Below are positions 17,126-25,990 of a DNA stretch of 33,629 nucleotides, one piece after another. Origin of the DNA: JAEUSE01 sp964648985 (GTDB lineage: Bacteria > Patescibacteriota > Doudnabacteria > UBA920); NCBI GenBank assembly GCA_964648985.1, contig CAZYMS010000016.1, positions 1 through 33,629 of the forward strand, in the 5' to 3' direction. Numbering within the stretch: the stretch's first letter is position 1; each line of letters begins with the position of its first letter. The position numbers were made by a program, and so were the translations under genes. The notes under the pieces were generated by a model. That model did no database searches. It had not been told where the DNA came from and worked only from the letters and a program-made list of their open reading frames with translations.

Positions 17126-17299
17126 ATCTTTTCTGGTTACGTTAGCTAATTATAGTATATTTATGAGCCCGTAGGAATACGCTCTTGCAGATAATCTTCC
17201 GGGCTGGTTTACCATTGTGTGAGTCTTTTCTGTATACATAATCTTTAGAAAAAATTGATCACCGATGTGATATGTTAGAACTAATAAGAACCAAACAAT

Positions 17300-18097
17300 A
17301 TGAAGATAAATATGTGTCATATGGGTGTGGCAAGTGTCGCAGTCCTGACTATGCTATTTCCACAGAGAGTTTTTGCAACCGGGGATAAGAGTTTTACCGG
17401 TGTTGTAATTAAACTAATTGGCAATCAAGTTGTTTTTAAAACAACAAATGCAGTTGTATACTCGGCGGAGACATCTAATACGGTACTGCTGCGTAGAAAT
17501 GGTGCGCCGTTGCGTTTTTCAGAGTTTGCGATAGGCGATAAGGTGGAAGTATACGGGCAGGTATGGAAAGATAATAGTATAACCACTACGCGCATTCGCG
17601 ATCTTACGGTTTATTCGCATAGCGGTACATTTACAGGTAAAATTACTGCATTTGATGTAGGGGCCAATACGCTTACCTTGTACGGCACGCAATACGGGAG
17701 TCAAAATATTCATACAAACCTACAGACTGTATATATGAAAAATGGTTCCATAGTGCCGGCCCAGCAAATTGCCGTTGGTATGTCGGCGACTATAAAAGGC
17801 ACTTGGGAACGAACCCGCACTGAAGTTTCAGCAAGAGAAGTAAGGGCTACCGTGCGGCTCCGTAATATAGATATAACTGGCGAACTGGTGCTTAAAGATG
17901 GTGTGGCCTTAACCGTAATCTCAAATGGCGTACTCTATGGGATAGATGCCTCTACTTCTAAGGTTCGTAGTAAAAATAACAAACCGATGAATCTCTCAGA
18001 GCTCTCCATGTCTACAGTACGGGTACAAGGAAAACATATTCCGGAAAGTACGAATATAGTGGCAAGTAGCATAAAAGATCTCACTAAAAATAAATGA
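17300..18097 (+). CDS. Exported DUF5666-like protein
   Basis: 265 aa with a signal peptide (hydrophobic core VASVAVLTMLF, cleavage probably after VFA near residue 27). The rest is three OB-like beta repeats, each with the pattern 'xFTGxVxxx-xxxTLxxx-xxxVxVxxxT' (KSFTGVVIKLIGNQVVF; GTFTGKITAFDVGANTLTLYG; ITGELVLKDGVALTV) and a connecting 'IxVGxxVxVxG' turn (AIGDKVEVYG; AVGMSATIKG). This matches DUF5666, a domain of unknown function common in exported proteins. No catalytic residues stand out. Followed by its own terminator, and next to a secreted peptidoglycan-active protein. Confidence 0.7.
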   Translation: MKINMCHMGVASVAVLTMLFPQRVFATGDKSFTGVVIKLIGNQVVFKTTNAVVYSAETSNTVLLRRNGAPLRFSEFAIGDKVEVYGQVWKDNSITTTRIRDLTVYSHSGTFTGKITAFDVGANTLTLYGTQYGSQNIHTNLQTVYMKNGSIVPAQQIAVGMSATIKGTWERTRTEVSAREVRATVRLRNIDITGELVLKDGVALTVISNGVLYGIDASTSKVRSKNNKPMNLSELSMSTVRVQGKHIPESTNIVASSIKDLTKNK

Positions 18098-18124
18098 GCA
18101 TTTATATATACTGAAAATAATTTT

Positions 18125-18150
18125 ACTTCGCATGGGCCAGCGAAGTTTTT
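18125..18150 (+). terminator. Terminator after the DUF5666-like gene
   Basis: ACTTCGC (18125-18131), 8-nt loop, GCGAAGT (18140-18146), then TTTTATT. Short stem but well placed, 28 nt after the stop. Confidence 0.75.
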
Positions 18151-18195
18151 ATTATACCTTCCCGCTTCTTCATTCTTGTATGATAAGGTTATACT

Positions 18196-19224
18196 ATGCA
18201 TATAAAAAACATTTTTTTACATATCTGTGCGTTAGGTATCTTATGTATGCCGCTGACTGCCTCTGCACTTCAGTTTTCGGAAATTGCTCAGGTTGGCAGT
18301 AATGCGCTTGTCGAGAGTCAGGTGCGTGCTGCTTTTGCAGATATACCGGTTATGAACGCGATTGCCCAGTGTGAGTCTGGTTTTCGCCAGTTCGCCCCGA
18401 ATGGCATGGTACTTCGTGGAGGAAATGGTACCGTACTTGGAATTTTTCAACTCAGCGAAGGTCATACAGCAAAAGCGCTTTCGTTTGGGTATGATATACG
18501 AACAGTAGAAGGTAATATTGCTTATGCTCGGTACCTCTATGAGAAACAAGGGACTACTCCATGGATGGCTGCATTTCCATGCTGGAATGCCGTAGCGGGT
18601 TCAGCTGGTTCTTTGCCATCTGTGCCCGTGGCTCCAGTGCCGGTAGCTTCTCCCGTAGTCTCATCGACTCTTGTCGCTACCCCTATCCTTACATCCGACC
18701 TTAGTTTCGGAATGAATAACCCTGAAGTAAAAGTTCTTCAAGAGGTCTTAAATAAGATAGGGTTTCAGGTGTCTGCTTCTGGTCTCGGTTCAGTAGGGCA
18801 AGAAACAACGTCATTTGGAAATTTAACCAGAGCAAGTGTGCGTAAATTCCAATGCGCCAAAGGTATAGTATGTAGTGGTGACGAGCATACAACCGGGTAT
18901 GGTTTAGTAAATGCGCCAACACGCCAAGCTCTGTTATCCTTGCTGCCGACTGGTGTATTGGCCTCTCAAGCCCCTGCCACGCTACCTACAGTTATCCCTG
19001 CCACGCTCATTCGCGAGCTCGAATATGGTATGGAGGGTAGCGATGTTGCATACCTCCAGACTTTTCTCGCAGGTCAGGGACTGTTTAATGCCGGAGTTAA
19101 CGGCACCTTTGGTCCAGTTACTAGAAACGCTGTTATTTCATTCCAGAAGAAATATGGCCTTAGTCCAGCGGTAGGGTATGTGGGCCCGAAAACTTTGTCT
19201 AAAATAAAACAATTGAGCAATTAG
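18196..19224 (+). CDS. Exported lytic-transglycosylase-like protein with two peptidoglycan-binding domains
   Basis: 342 aa. Signal peptide 1-24 (ends TASA). Residues ~50-135 resemble a goose-lysozyme/SLT fold: IAQCESGFRQF, with E60 in the catalytic-Glu position, GTVLGIFQLSEGH, then NIAYARYLYEKQGTTPW. A Pro/Val/Ala linker (~140-170) leads to two PG_binding_1 domains (LSFGMNNPEVKVLQEVLNKIG... and LEYGMEGSDVAYLQTFLAGQG...), the second with the classic NGTFGPVTRNAVISFQKKYGL. Likely cleaves or remodels cell-wall glycan. A -10-like TATACT directly abuts the ATG, so the real promoter must lie further upstream, or translation begins later. Confidence 0.85.
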   Translation: MHIKNIFLHICALGILCMPLTASALQFSEIAQVGSNALVESQVRAAFADIPVMNAIAQCESGFRQFAPNGMVLRGGNGTVLGIFQLSEGHTAKALSFGYDIRTVEGNIAYARYLYEKQGTTPWMAAFPCWNAVAGSAGSLPSVPVAPVPVASPVVSSTLVATPILTSDLSFGMNNPEVKVLQEVLNKIGFQVSASGLGSVGQETTSFGNLTRASVRKFQCAKGIVCSGDEHTTGYGLVNAPTRQALLSLLPTGVLASQAPATLPTVIPATLIRELEYGMEGSDVAYLQTFLAGQGLFNAGVNGTFGPVTRNAVISFQKKYGLSPAVGYVGPKTLSKIKQLSN

Positions 19225-19308
19225 GTGCTAAGGTCTCAGTTTGTTACGAATCAATAGGGGAGCTTGCGTTCGGTCCCGGCTTTGGCGATGTTGTCTAAAA
19301 ATATGTGC

Positions 19309-19314
19309 TAAAAT
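19309..19314 (+). promoter_or_regulatory. Extended -10 box before the pilin-like cluster
   Basis: TGCTAAAAT: TG, one base, then TAAAAT at 19309-19314, about 30 nt before ATG. A plausible start for the 19345-24643 gene set; no good -35 seen, which fits an extended -10 promoter. Confidence 0.35.
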
Positions 19315-19344
19315 ACTTAGAGAGTAGGTTACGCACATATACAA

Positions 19345-21156
19345 ATGCGAAACAAAAACAATAAAATATTTAAAGAAGATCACGGTTTTACCATACTTGA
19401 AGTTGTGGTAGGCGTATTTATTTTTACTATTTTAGTAGCGGGCGTTCTTGGGTCTATCTCCGCTCTTACCCGTAGCGTGAAGGCAGCGCGAGAAAAAACA
19501 GAACTTTCTAGTTTGGTCTCGGCTGACTTGGAGGTGGTTCGGAATTTGCCCTACGTGCAGGTTGGAACTGTAAACGGTAATCCGTCCGGTAGTCTGCCAG
19601 ATGCAGCAAATCCTCGCACAGTTACAATCGAGGGTCGTGCCTACCGTATTTATTATGAAGTAACATATTTCGATGATCCTGCAGACGGGACCGCTGTACT
19701 TGGTACAGATTCGTCACCCGCAGATTATAAACAAGTAAAAATGTTTGTTCAGAGTACCGTTACAAGTGCACTTACCACCATTGTAACGAATATTTCCCCA
19801 AAGGGGCTTGAGGGTACTCAAAATGCAGGAGCACTACTTTTAAGAGTGTTTAATGCAGTTGGTAGCCCAGTGCCTAATGCGTCTATACATATTAGCAATA
19901 CTGCGCTTACGCCAAACATTATTTTGGATCGCACAACGGATAGTAGTGGGAACTGGACTGAGGTTGGGCTGCCTCCGAGTGTAAATGGGTACAATATTAC
20001 CGTTACCAAAAGTGGATATTCAACGGATAGAACATATCCCATTACGGTGCAAAACCCAAATCCTATAAAGCCTGATGCAACTGTGTTGGTGGGGCAAATA
20101 ACACAAGTGAGTTTTGCTATTGATGCCCTTGCAAATCTTACAGTCCGTACCTTGGATCAGAAGTGCCAGCCAATAAATGGAGTAAATGTGAATGTGGCAG
20201 GCGCCAAGCTTATTGGAACTGCGCCGAATGTATATAAATTCAACCAGAATTTTACTTCTTCAGTTGGACAAATCGCCCTTACTAATATTGAATGGGACAC
20301 GTATACTCCCACCTTACTCACCGGTCAGAATCTTATGGTCATAGGTACATCTCCAATCCAACAGATAGATGTGCTACCTACCACCTCCCAGACGTTTACA
20401 TTAATCTTAGGCCAGCAAAGCACTAATACGCTTCTGGTTATTGTGAAAGACGCGGCAACGGGTTCGGCGGTTGAAGGTGCGCAGGTGCATTTGCAAAAAG
20501 GTGGGAGCACTCCTCAGGATTATTATGGTATTACGGGGGGGAGTGTGCTTATCCAGCAAAGTTGGACTGGCGGGCCTGGACAGACAGACTTTATAGACGA
20601 TACTGCATATTTCAGTGACGACGGCGGCGTCGATGCAAATAGTGCTCCTACTGGCATGCGGCTCAAGAAAACAAGTGGAACGTATGCAAGTACCGGCATA
20701 TTTGAATCTTCTACATTTGACACCGGTGCAGACACGACTAATTTTACTACTTTAAGTTTCGCTCCTGCTGCACAAGATGATGCAGCGGAGCTGCGGTTTC
20801 AGCTCGCAGCAAACAATGATGGAACTACCTGGGACTACGTCGGTCCCGATGGTACCAACGCTACTTTTTACACCGTATCCGGTAGTAATATTAGCACAGC
20901 GCTCGATGGCAATAGGTACGTGCGGTATAAAGCATTTCTTAAAACATATGATGAAGACCATATTACGCCTGTGCTCACAAGCTTGAGTATAAATTATGTG
21001 TCCGGTTGTTTCAGTCCGGGACAGAGTGTGTTTTTAAACCTTACTTCTGGCAATAATTACTCCTTGGATATTAGTTTGCCTGGGTATCAAACCCAAACAA
21101 TAAATAGCCTTACTATTTCAGGCAATCAAGTTTTGCAGGTACTGCTTAGCCACTAG
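19345..21156 (+). CDS. Prepilin-like surface protein with carboxypeptidase-regulatory domains
   Basis: 603 aa. DHG14-F15-TILE19-VVVGVFIFTILVAG is a type IV prepilin peptidase site (cut after Gly, Glu at +5) followed by the hydrophobic pilin helix; the short basic leader is residues 1-14. Residues ~20-150 look like a minor (PulJ/PilV-like) pilin head. Beyond this are beta domains: ~165-245 and ~355-385 resemble carboxypeptidase-regulatory/Ig folds (LLLRVFNAVGSPVPNASIHI; LLVIVKDAATGSAVEGAQVHL), and ~400-560 (FESSTFDTGADTTNFTTLSF...) looks like a binding domain. At four times normal minor-pilin length it may act as a tip adhesin. First of a gene series with 21195 and 22754. No SD. Confidence 0.78.
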   Translation: MRNKNNKIFKEDHGFTILEVVVGVFIFTILVAGVLGSISALTRSVKAAREKTELSSLVSADLEVVRNLPYVQVGTVNGNPSGSLPDAANPRTVTIEGRAYRIYYEVTYFDDPADGTAVLGTDSSPADYKQVKMFVQSTVTSALTTIVTNISPKGLEGTQNAGALLLRVFNAVGSPVPNASIHISNTALTPNIILDRTTDSSGNWTEVGLPPSVNGYNITVTKSGYSTDRTYPITVQNPNPIKPDATVLVGQITQVSFAIDALANLTVRTLDQKCQPINGVNVNVAGAKLIGTAPNVYKFNQNFTSSVGQIALTNIEWDTYTPTLLTGQNLMVIGTSPIQQIDVLPTTSQTFTLILGQQSTNTLLVIVKDAATGSAVEGAQVHLQKGGSTPQDYYGITGGSVLIQQSWTGGPGQTDFIDDTAYFSDDGGVDANSAPTGMRLKKTSGTYASTGIFESSTFDTGADTTNFTTLSFAPAAQDDAAELRFQLAANNDGTTWDYVGPDGTNATFYTVSGSNISTALDGNRYVRYKAFLKTYDEDHITPVLTSLSINYVSGCFSPGQSVFLNLTSGNNYSLDISLPGYQTQTINSLTISGNQVLQVLLSH

Positions 21157-21194
21157 ATTTTATTTCGTAGCGTTTTAGTGGAGCTCATAACTAT

Positions 21195-22661
21195 ATGGCA
21201 ATGGAACAACGTAGTAACATAACAATTCGCCTCGGGTTTACTCTTATTGAGCTTATTATTGCTATAGCTATTTTTAGTCTTCTCATTTTAGGGGTGATGG
21301 CATTAATTAGTAATACTTTTACGGTTAATAGGCAGCAAGGTGGGCTTTTGGCCGACCAGGATCAAGTGCGAAAAATAAGTTTTCAAATTATGGCCGAGGT
21401 TCGCAATAGTACTACCTCGAACGTTGGGGCCTATCCTATAGATACCGCTGGAGACCAGCAGCTTATCTTTTATAGTAATGTTGACGGTGGAACAGATATA
21501 GAGCGGGTACGCTATTATGTCCAGAGTAATAAACTCTATAGGGGTATAGTAAAACCGGTTGGCTCGCCGGGTACCTATACGCTGGCTTCCGAAGTAGTCA
21601 CACTGGTACAGAATAATCTTGCACTAGGAAGTGCTCCGCTTTTTTATTACTACGATGACACGTACAATGGTGTAACGGGCTCGTCCCTTACTCAACCCGT
21701 AAATGTAACTGCGGTGCGTTTTATTCGTGTGGCGTTTCCTATAGCAAATAAAGCAGGGGTGAATAATACCAATAGTTATACGGTCACTGCCATGGCTACT
21801 ATCCGTAATTTAAAAACGAATCTAGGTGCAGTGGCGCCTCCTCCTGCACAAGCTCCTACAGTAGATTTGAAAGTAAATACCGTAGATGGACCTATCACTA
21901 TTGCCTATGGGGCGAGTGCAGGCCTCGCATGGAGTACGACCAATGCCACCACATGTGCCGCAAGTGGTGGTTGGACAGGCAGTCCCGGAACAAGCGGGTC
22001 TCAATCTACTGGTGAGCTCACTGCTACCCAGACCTACTCTCTTCAGTGTACGGGTCCTGGAGGTTCGGTAAACGATAGTGTGACTGTGCAGGTAAGTCCT
22101 CCACCTGCTCCCACAGTAGCGCTGCAAGTAAATGGCTCAGATGGCCCTATTACCATTGCGTATAATACTACAGTTACCTTGATATGGAATAGTACCACCA
22201 CCACGGGCTGTGCTACCACTTCAGGTAATTGGCCTAACAGCACTATAGGTACAAGCGGGTCACAAACTACGGGGGGGCTGACGAGCAATCAGACCTACTC
22301 TCTTCAGTGTACGGGTCCTGGAGGTTCGGTAAACGATAGTGTGACTGTGCAGGTGAGCCCCCCACCTCCGCCTGAGCCTTCGTGCGTCAGCGCCGCACCT
22401 GAATCGAACAGTGCGAATGGGAATGGTACGTTCTATTTATACGCATATGGTGTGGCAGATACTACCTCCTTGCGTTTTGATGTGTATAAGGCCGGGACTA
22501 AAGTATTTGTCACTGGCACGAACCAGGGCGGTGGAACATGGCGTGGGTCACTCAATCTTGGTTCTATTCCAAGCAAGGGTTGGTATACGGTTGACGTGCT
22601 CGTAAGCAATGCTGGGTATACGGATGAGTTTTGTGCCAGTACATTATTCAGAAGAAAATAA
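21195..22661 (+). CDS. Prepilin-like protein with duplicated Ig-type domains
   Basis: 488 aa. Prepilin site G14-F15-TLIE19 with pilin helix LIIAIAIFSLLILGVMAL. Residues ~40-210 resemble PilW/PulJ-type minor pilins (QDQVRKISFQIMAEVRNSTT). Two Ig-like repeats follow (~225-300 and ~305-390; each runs PTV-L-VN-DGPITIAY ... QTYSLQCTGPGGSVNDSV), which at DNA level contain an exact 65-bp direct repeat. A final beta domain (~400-488) has Cys residues that could pair (SCVSAA...FCASTLF). Located 38 nt after the previous pilin-like gene and presumably co-assembled with it. The assembly machinery (PilB/C/D) is not in this window. Confidence 0.78.
   Translation: MAMEQRSNITIRLGFTLIELIIAIAIFSLLILGVMALISNTFTVNRQQGGLLADQDQVRKISFQIMAEVRNSTTSNVGAYPIDTAGDQQLIFYSNVDGGTDIERVRYYVQSNKLYRGIVKPVGSPGTYTLASEVVTLVQNNLALGSAPLFYYYDDTYNGVTGSSLTQPVNVTAVRFIRVAFPIANKAGVNNTNSYTVTAMATIRNLKTNLGAVAPPPAQAPTVDLKVNTVDGPITIAYGASAGLAWSTTNATTCAASGGWTGSPGTSGSQSTGELTATQTYSLQCTGPGGSVNDSVTVQVSPPPAPTVALQVNGSDGPITIAYNTTVTLIWNSTTTTGCATTSGNWPNSTIGTSGSQTTGGLTSNQTYSLQCTGPGGSVNDSVTVQVSPPPPPEPSCVSAAPESNSANGNGTFYLYAYGVADTTSLRFDVYKAGTKVFVTGTNQGGGTWRGSLNLGSIPSKGWYTVDVLVSNAGYTDEFCASTLFRRK
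22029..22354 (+). repeat. Exact 65-bp direct repeat inside a pilin-like gene
   Basis: 22029-22093 and 22290-22354 are identical, offset by 261 bp (87 codons), and code for QTYSLQCTGPGGSVNDSVTVQV. Sequence outside the 65 bp has diverged, which suggests gene conversion or a recent partial duplication. Confidence 0.9.
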
Positions 22662-22668
22662 AATTGTA

Positions 22669-22713
22669 AGAGTTTGATTGCTAAAAATCCTAGTCACAAA
22701 ATAATCAAACTCT
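22669..22713 (+). terminator. Stem-loop between pilin-like genes
   Basis: AGAGTTTGATT (22669-22679) pairs with AATCAAACTCT (22703-22713) around a 23-nt loop. No U-tract, so it may be an attenuator or mRNA-stability element rather than a full terminator. Confidence 0.45.
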
Positions 22714-22753
22714 CAGGTCTTGCGTCGACGCTCATGGGGTACATACATGCTAT

Positions 22754-24169
22754 ATGAATAATAATAAAGATTCAAAACAGAATAGAGAGAAAGGCTCAGT
22801 ACTTATTTTTATAGTAGTGCTTATCTTTATTGTGTCGTTAGTTATTTTGGCGTTGCTAGGCAATGCTACTGCACAGCTAAGACTTGCTCGGTCCAGTCAG
22901 GATAAAGAGCTTGCGTTCCATATTGCAGAAGCAGGAGTTAATTATTATCAATGGTATCTGGCGCACTATCCAAAAGACTATAGTGATGGTAATGGGCATC
23001 TTGGATGTAATCCGTGTGGTCCCTATGTACATGACTTCAAAGATTTCGATAACGCAACGGTTATTGGTCAATATAGTTTGCTCATATATCCTCCCTTGAG
23101 CGGGACTACTGTGGTAACTATTCAATCGACCGGGTATACCGTAGCAAACACGAAAGTGAAACGCACGGTCACTGTGAGGTATGGGATTCCCAGCCTTGCC
23201 CAATATGCTTTTTTGACCAATGAGTCAATCTGGATTGGAACTAGTGAATCGGTCAATGGGCAAATTTTTGCGAATGGTGGTATCCGTTTTGATGGCACAG
23301 GTAATGCTCCCATCCGCTCCGCAAAAAGTACGTATACGTGCCCTTCCTGGTCTGGAAGTCCTTGCCCTACTACCAAGGCTGGAATTTGGGGTGCTGCTCC
23401 CGCGTCTACCCAGAGCTATTGGCAGTACCCAGTTCCGAGTGTTGATTTTTCAAGCATGACATCCGACCTGGCTACTATGAAATCCGCTGCCCAGGCAAGT
23501 GGTATATACTTGGCACCCTCCAATGCACAAGGGTATAGTTTAGTTTTCAACAGCAATGGCACAGTAAGCGTGTATAAGATAAATACCCTGCAGTCTAACC
23601 CTACTGGGTATGACGTAAATAGCGTAGCGCACAATGAGTACTTAGATTATAATACGCGTACGCTTCAGTTTACCCAGGCCATACCTTCTAACGGGCTCAT
23701 TTTTGTAGAAGATAGAACATGGGTCGAAGGTACGGTTAATGGCAGGGCTACGGTAGCAGCTGCAAAGTTTCCTTATAATGCGAGTAGCGCTCCCAGTATT
23801 CTCATTCCAAATAATATTGTGTATGCGGCAAAAGATGGGGCACATACGCTCGGGCTTATCGCACAGCAGGATATCATAGTAACGTATCGTGCCCCGACCA
23901 ATTTGGAAGTTGATGCCGCACTTATAGCGCAAAATGGTAGTGCTCAGTTTTACTACTTCCCTGGAACAATAAAAAACAGTATTACAATCTATGGTACAAC
24001 TGGCAGTTTTGGAGTTTGGACGTGGAGCTGGGTGAATGGGAGTGGTACGGTTACATCTGGGTATACCAATACTTCCACTATTTACGATAGTAGTTTGTTA
24101 TATGGTCCGCCTCCAAGCTTTCCTTTGACAACGAATGGATATCAGCAAATTTCCTGGAGCAGTAACTAA
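22754..24169 (+). CDS. PilX-like membrane-anchored surface protein
   Basis: 471 aa. N-terminus is PilX_N-like: basic leader, then KGSVLIFIVVLIFIVSLVILALLG and AFHIAEAGVNYY, the conserved AEAG segment of pilus-assembly PilX proteins. The G-F-x-x-x-E cleavage site of true pilins is missing (GSVLIF), as is common for PilX relatives. The rest is a large beta-rich secreted part without a family I recognise, with a Cys-rich loop (LGCNPCGPY) and a central VNGQIFANGGIRFDG region reminiscent of beta-helix coils found in such proteins. Third of the pilin-like set; likely part of the same surface appendage or complex. Confidence 0.72.
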   Translation: MNNNKDSKQNREKGSVLIFIVVLIFIVSLVILALLGNATAQLRLARSSQDKELAFHIAEAGVNYYQWYLAHYPKDYSDGNGHLGCNPCGPYVHDFKDFDNATVIGQYSLLIYPPLSGTTVVTIQSTGYTVANTKVKRTVTVRYGIPSLAQYAFLTNESIWIGTSESVNGQIFANGGIRFDGTGNAPIRSAKSTYTCPSWSGSPCPTTKAGIWGAAPASTQSYWQYPVPSVDFSSMTSDLATMKSAAQASGIYLAPSNAQGYSLVFNSNGTVSVYKINTLQSNPTGYDVNSVAHNEYLDYNTRTLQFTQAIPSNGLIFVEDRTWVEGTVNGRATVAAAKFPYNASSAPSILIPNNIVYAAKDGAHTLGLIAQQDIIVTYRAPTNLEVDAALIAQNGSAQFYYFPGTIKNSITIYGTTGSFGVWTWSWVNGSGTVTSGYTNTSTIYDSSLLYGPPPSFPLTTNGYQQISWSSN

Positions 24170-24196
24170 TTATATTTTTGGTAAGCAGGTCTTAGT

Positions 24197-24643
24197 ATGA
24201 GAAATATAGAAACTCCTCAATTCAATTGCAGAGCAGGTGGGTCTTTTCAAAAAAAGATTCTTCTATTGGTTTCCCTGTGTATATTTGTTATGTGTTTCGG
24301 GGTTGTGCGTGCGACCACCACTGTCCCTGGTGTTGTGCCCTCGCAGGCACCTCTACAGCCAATACCGCAGGGGGTAGGTCCAAATATTTCGAATAATATA
24401 GTACAGAAACCAGAAACCGGTGTCCCTGACTCCGCAAGTACTATACCCAAGGTTCCCGAACCCGTAGGTGATAGTACTGAAACCGTGTCAGATACGTCTG
24501 GTCTTCATGCGTCGATGCCCGGAGCCCCAGCACAATCTTCGGGCCTGGCGCGGTATATACTAATTGCTGCCATAGTTGTGTGTTGCCTTATTGGACTGGG
24601 GCTGTATCTGTGGCGTCAGCGGAGCGCGGAGACTGCTTCATGA
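24197..24643 (+). CDS. Small protein with two membrane segments and a Pro-rich middle
   Basis: 148 aa, not recognised. Residues ~21-41 (LLLVSLCIFVMCFGVVRA) are a signal peptide or anchor; ~40-115 is a Pro/Val/Ser/Thr-rich extracellular linker; ~118-138 (YILIAAIVVCCLIGLGLYLW) is a C-terminal membrane helix with a short basic tail. Such layout suits a surface-anchored spacer. Its TGA overlaps the ATG of the glycerate kinase (ATGA), so the two are translationally coupled although the products look unrelated. It closes the series of exported-protein genes that begins at 19345. Confidence 0.6.
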   Translation: MRNIETPQFNCRAGGSFQKKILLLVSLCIFVMCFGVVRATTTVPGVVPSQAPLQPIPQGVGPNISNNIVQKPETGVPDSASTIPKVPEPVGDSTETVSDTSGLHASMPGAPAQSSGLARYILIAAIVVCCLIGLGLYLWRQRSAETAS

Positions 24644-25938
24644 TCAAAACAACGAGCATAAAAAACTTTGATGGGTTGGCTACAAATGCGTTGCGCAAGC
24701 AGGCACTTCTCGTACTAGAGGCGGGTTTGTCTGCCATACGTACCGAGCGTGCGGTTAAGACAGAAGTTATATACGATTCCCAGAGCGATGTCCTACGGGT
24801 TGCTAATGGCGTGTATCCGCTTGCTCTAGTGAAGCGTGTCGTTGTTGTGGGTTTTGGTAAGGCGGCCTACGATGCAGTTACGGCTTTGTATGAGATTTTA
24901 GGGTCCCGCATCGCTTGTGGATTCGTACTTGACCTTAAAGGCGGTAGCCAAGGGAGCCTTACGTGTACTATTGGTTCTCATCCTTATCCCACCCATATAA
25001 ACGTGGCAGCTACAAAGCAGATAGTGGATGTGGCAACCGACCTCACAGAAAACGACCTGCTTTTGTGTGTGGTGAGTGGTGGGGGGAGCAGTCTTTTGTG
25101 CTATCCCTATGAAATGACCTGCGAGAACGAAACCAAAATGGTTGAATCGCTTATGCGGGGCGGGGCAGATATTCATGAGCTTAATACGGTTCGCAAACAT
25201 ATTAGCATGGTCAAAGGCGGCCAGTTAGCACAGGCGGCATACCCTGCCCAGGTCGTAAACTTGGTCTTCTCAGATGTACCGGGGGATAATATGGGTATGG
25301 TAGCCAGCGGTCCCACCATAAAAGATACCACTACAATACACGACGCAGCTGCGATTCTTAAAAAATATAATGTACTCGCCTCGTGTAATATGCCGAGCTG
25401 TCGTTTGCGTGAGACTCCCAAAGAAGAGAAATATTTTAGGAGAGTTTCATCCCATATGATTGTCTCTGCCTCAAAAGCTGTGCGCGCTATGCAGATTAAG
25501 GCCCAAGACTTAGGGTTTAATGCACGCATATATAAAGAGGCATATAACGGGCATGCACAGAACCTTGCTAAAGAATTCTTAGAAAATTCAGTACGGGGTG
25601 AATGTCTTCTTGCGGCCGGAGAAAGTACAGTGGAAGTGAAAAGTGCATCGGGGAAAGGCGGTCGGAATTTGGAAATGGCTCTTGCAGCGCTGCCTTTTTT
25701 AGGGGATAAGCAAGTATTTTTGGCGATGGATACGGATGGGCATGATAATACGCCATTTGCGGGAGCGCTTGTAGATATGCAGACCCTCGTAAAGGCAAAA
25801 CGGCTGGGTATTAATATGGATGCTGAGTTAGGAAGCCACAATAGTTATTTGTTTTTTGAATCCGTAGGGGATTATATTGAGACTGGGCTCACTGGCGCAA
25901 ATGTGGCAGACTTGGTTATTGTGCTGAGCGAGAAGTAA
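24640..25938 (+). CDS. Glycerate kinase (MOFRL/GckA-TtuD family)
   Basis: 432 aa. Start taken at the ATG at 24640, which overlaps the previous stop; the frame is open further upstream but only inside the preceding gene. The family phosphorylates D-glycerate with ATP, generally to 2-phosphoglycerate. Recognisable: VVVGFGKAAYDA, VSGGGSSLL (~130), NTVRKHISMVKGGQLA, FSDVPGDNMGMVASGPT, LLAAGESTVEVK, GKGGRNLEMALAAL, AMDTDGHDNTPFAGALVD, and the end NSYLFFESVGDYIETGLTGANVADLVI. The substitution DGHDNTPFAGA for the usual DGxDGPTxxAGA is mild. Directly followed by a hydroxyacid dehydrogenase, pointing to a shared glycerate/hydroxypyruvate pathway. Confidence 0.9.
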   Translation: MIKTTSIKNFDGLATNALRKQALLVLEAGLSAIRTERAVKTEVIYDSQSDVLRVANGVYPLALVKRVVVVGFGKAAYDAVTALYEILGSRIACGFVLDLKGGSQGSLTCTIGSHPYPTHINVAATKQIVDVATDLTENDLLLCVVSGGGSSLLCYPYEMTCENETKMVESLMRGGADIHELNTVRKHISMVKGGQLAQAAYPAQVVNLVFSDVPGDNMGMVASGPTIKDTTTIHDAAAILKKYNVLASCNMPSCRLRETPKEEKYFRRVSSHMIVSASKAVRAMQIKAQDLGFNARIYKEAYNGHAQNLAKEFLENSVRGECLLAAGESTVEVKSASGKGGRNLEMALAALPFLGDKQVFLAMDTDGHDNTPFAGALVDMQTLVKAKRLGINMDAELGSHNSYLFFESVGDYIETGLTGANVADLVIVLSEK

Positions 25939-25990
25939 TGCCATCCATTCTATTCTCGAGCTGTCATATTATGTAAGGTGCTATTAACGT

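Noticed and set aside
18190..18195. TATACT as the promoter -10 for the transglycosylase gene
   Set aside because: It directly abuts the ATG, so a transcript from it would start inside the coding region; kept only as a remark on that gene.
25173..25841. Long minus-strand reading frame (222 codons) opposite glycerate kinase
   Set aside because: Lies entirely within a well-supported gene; its product is low-quality (Ser/Arg/Pro-rich) with no motif.
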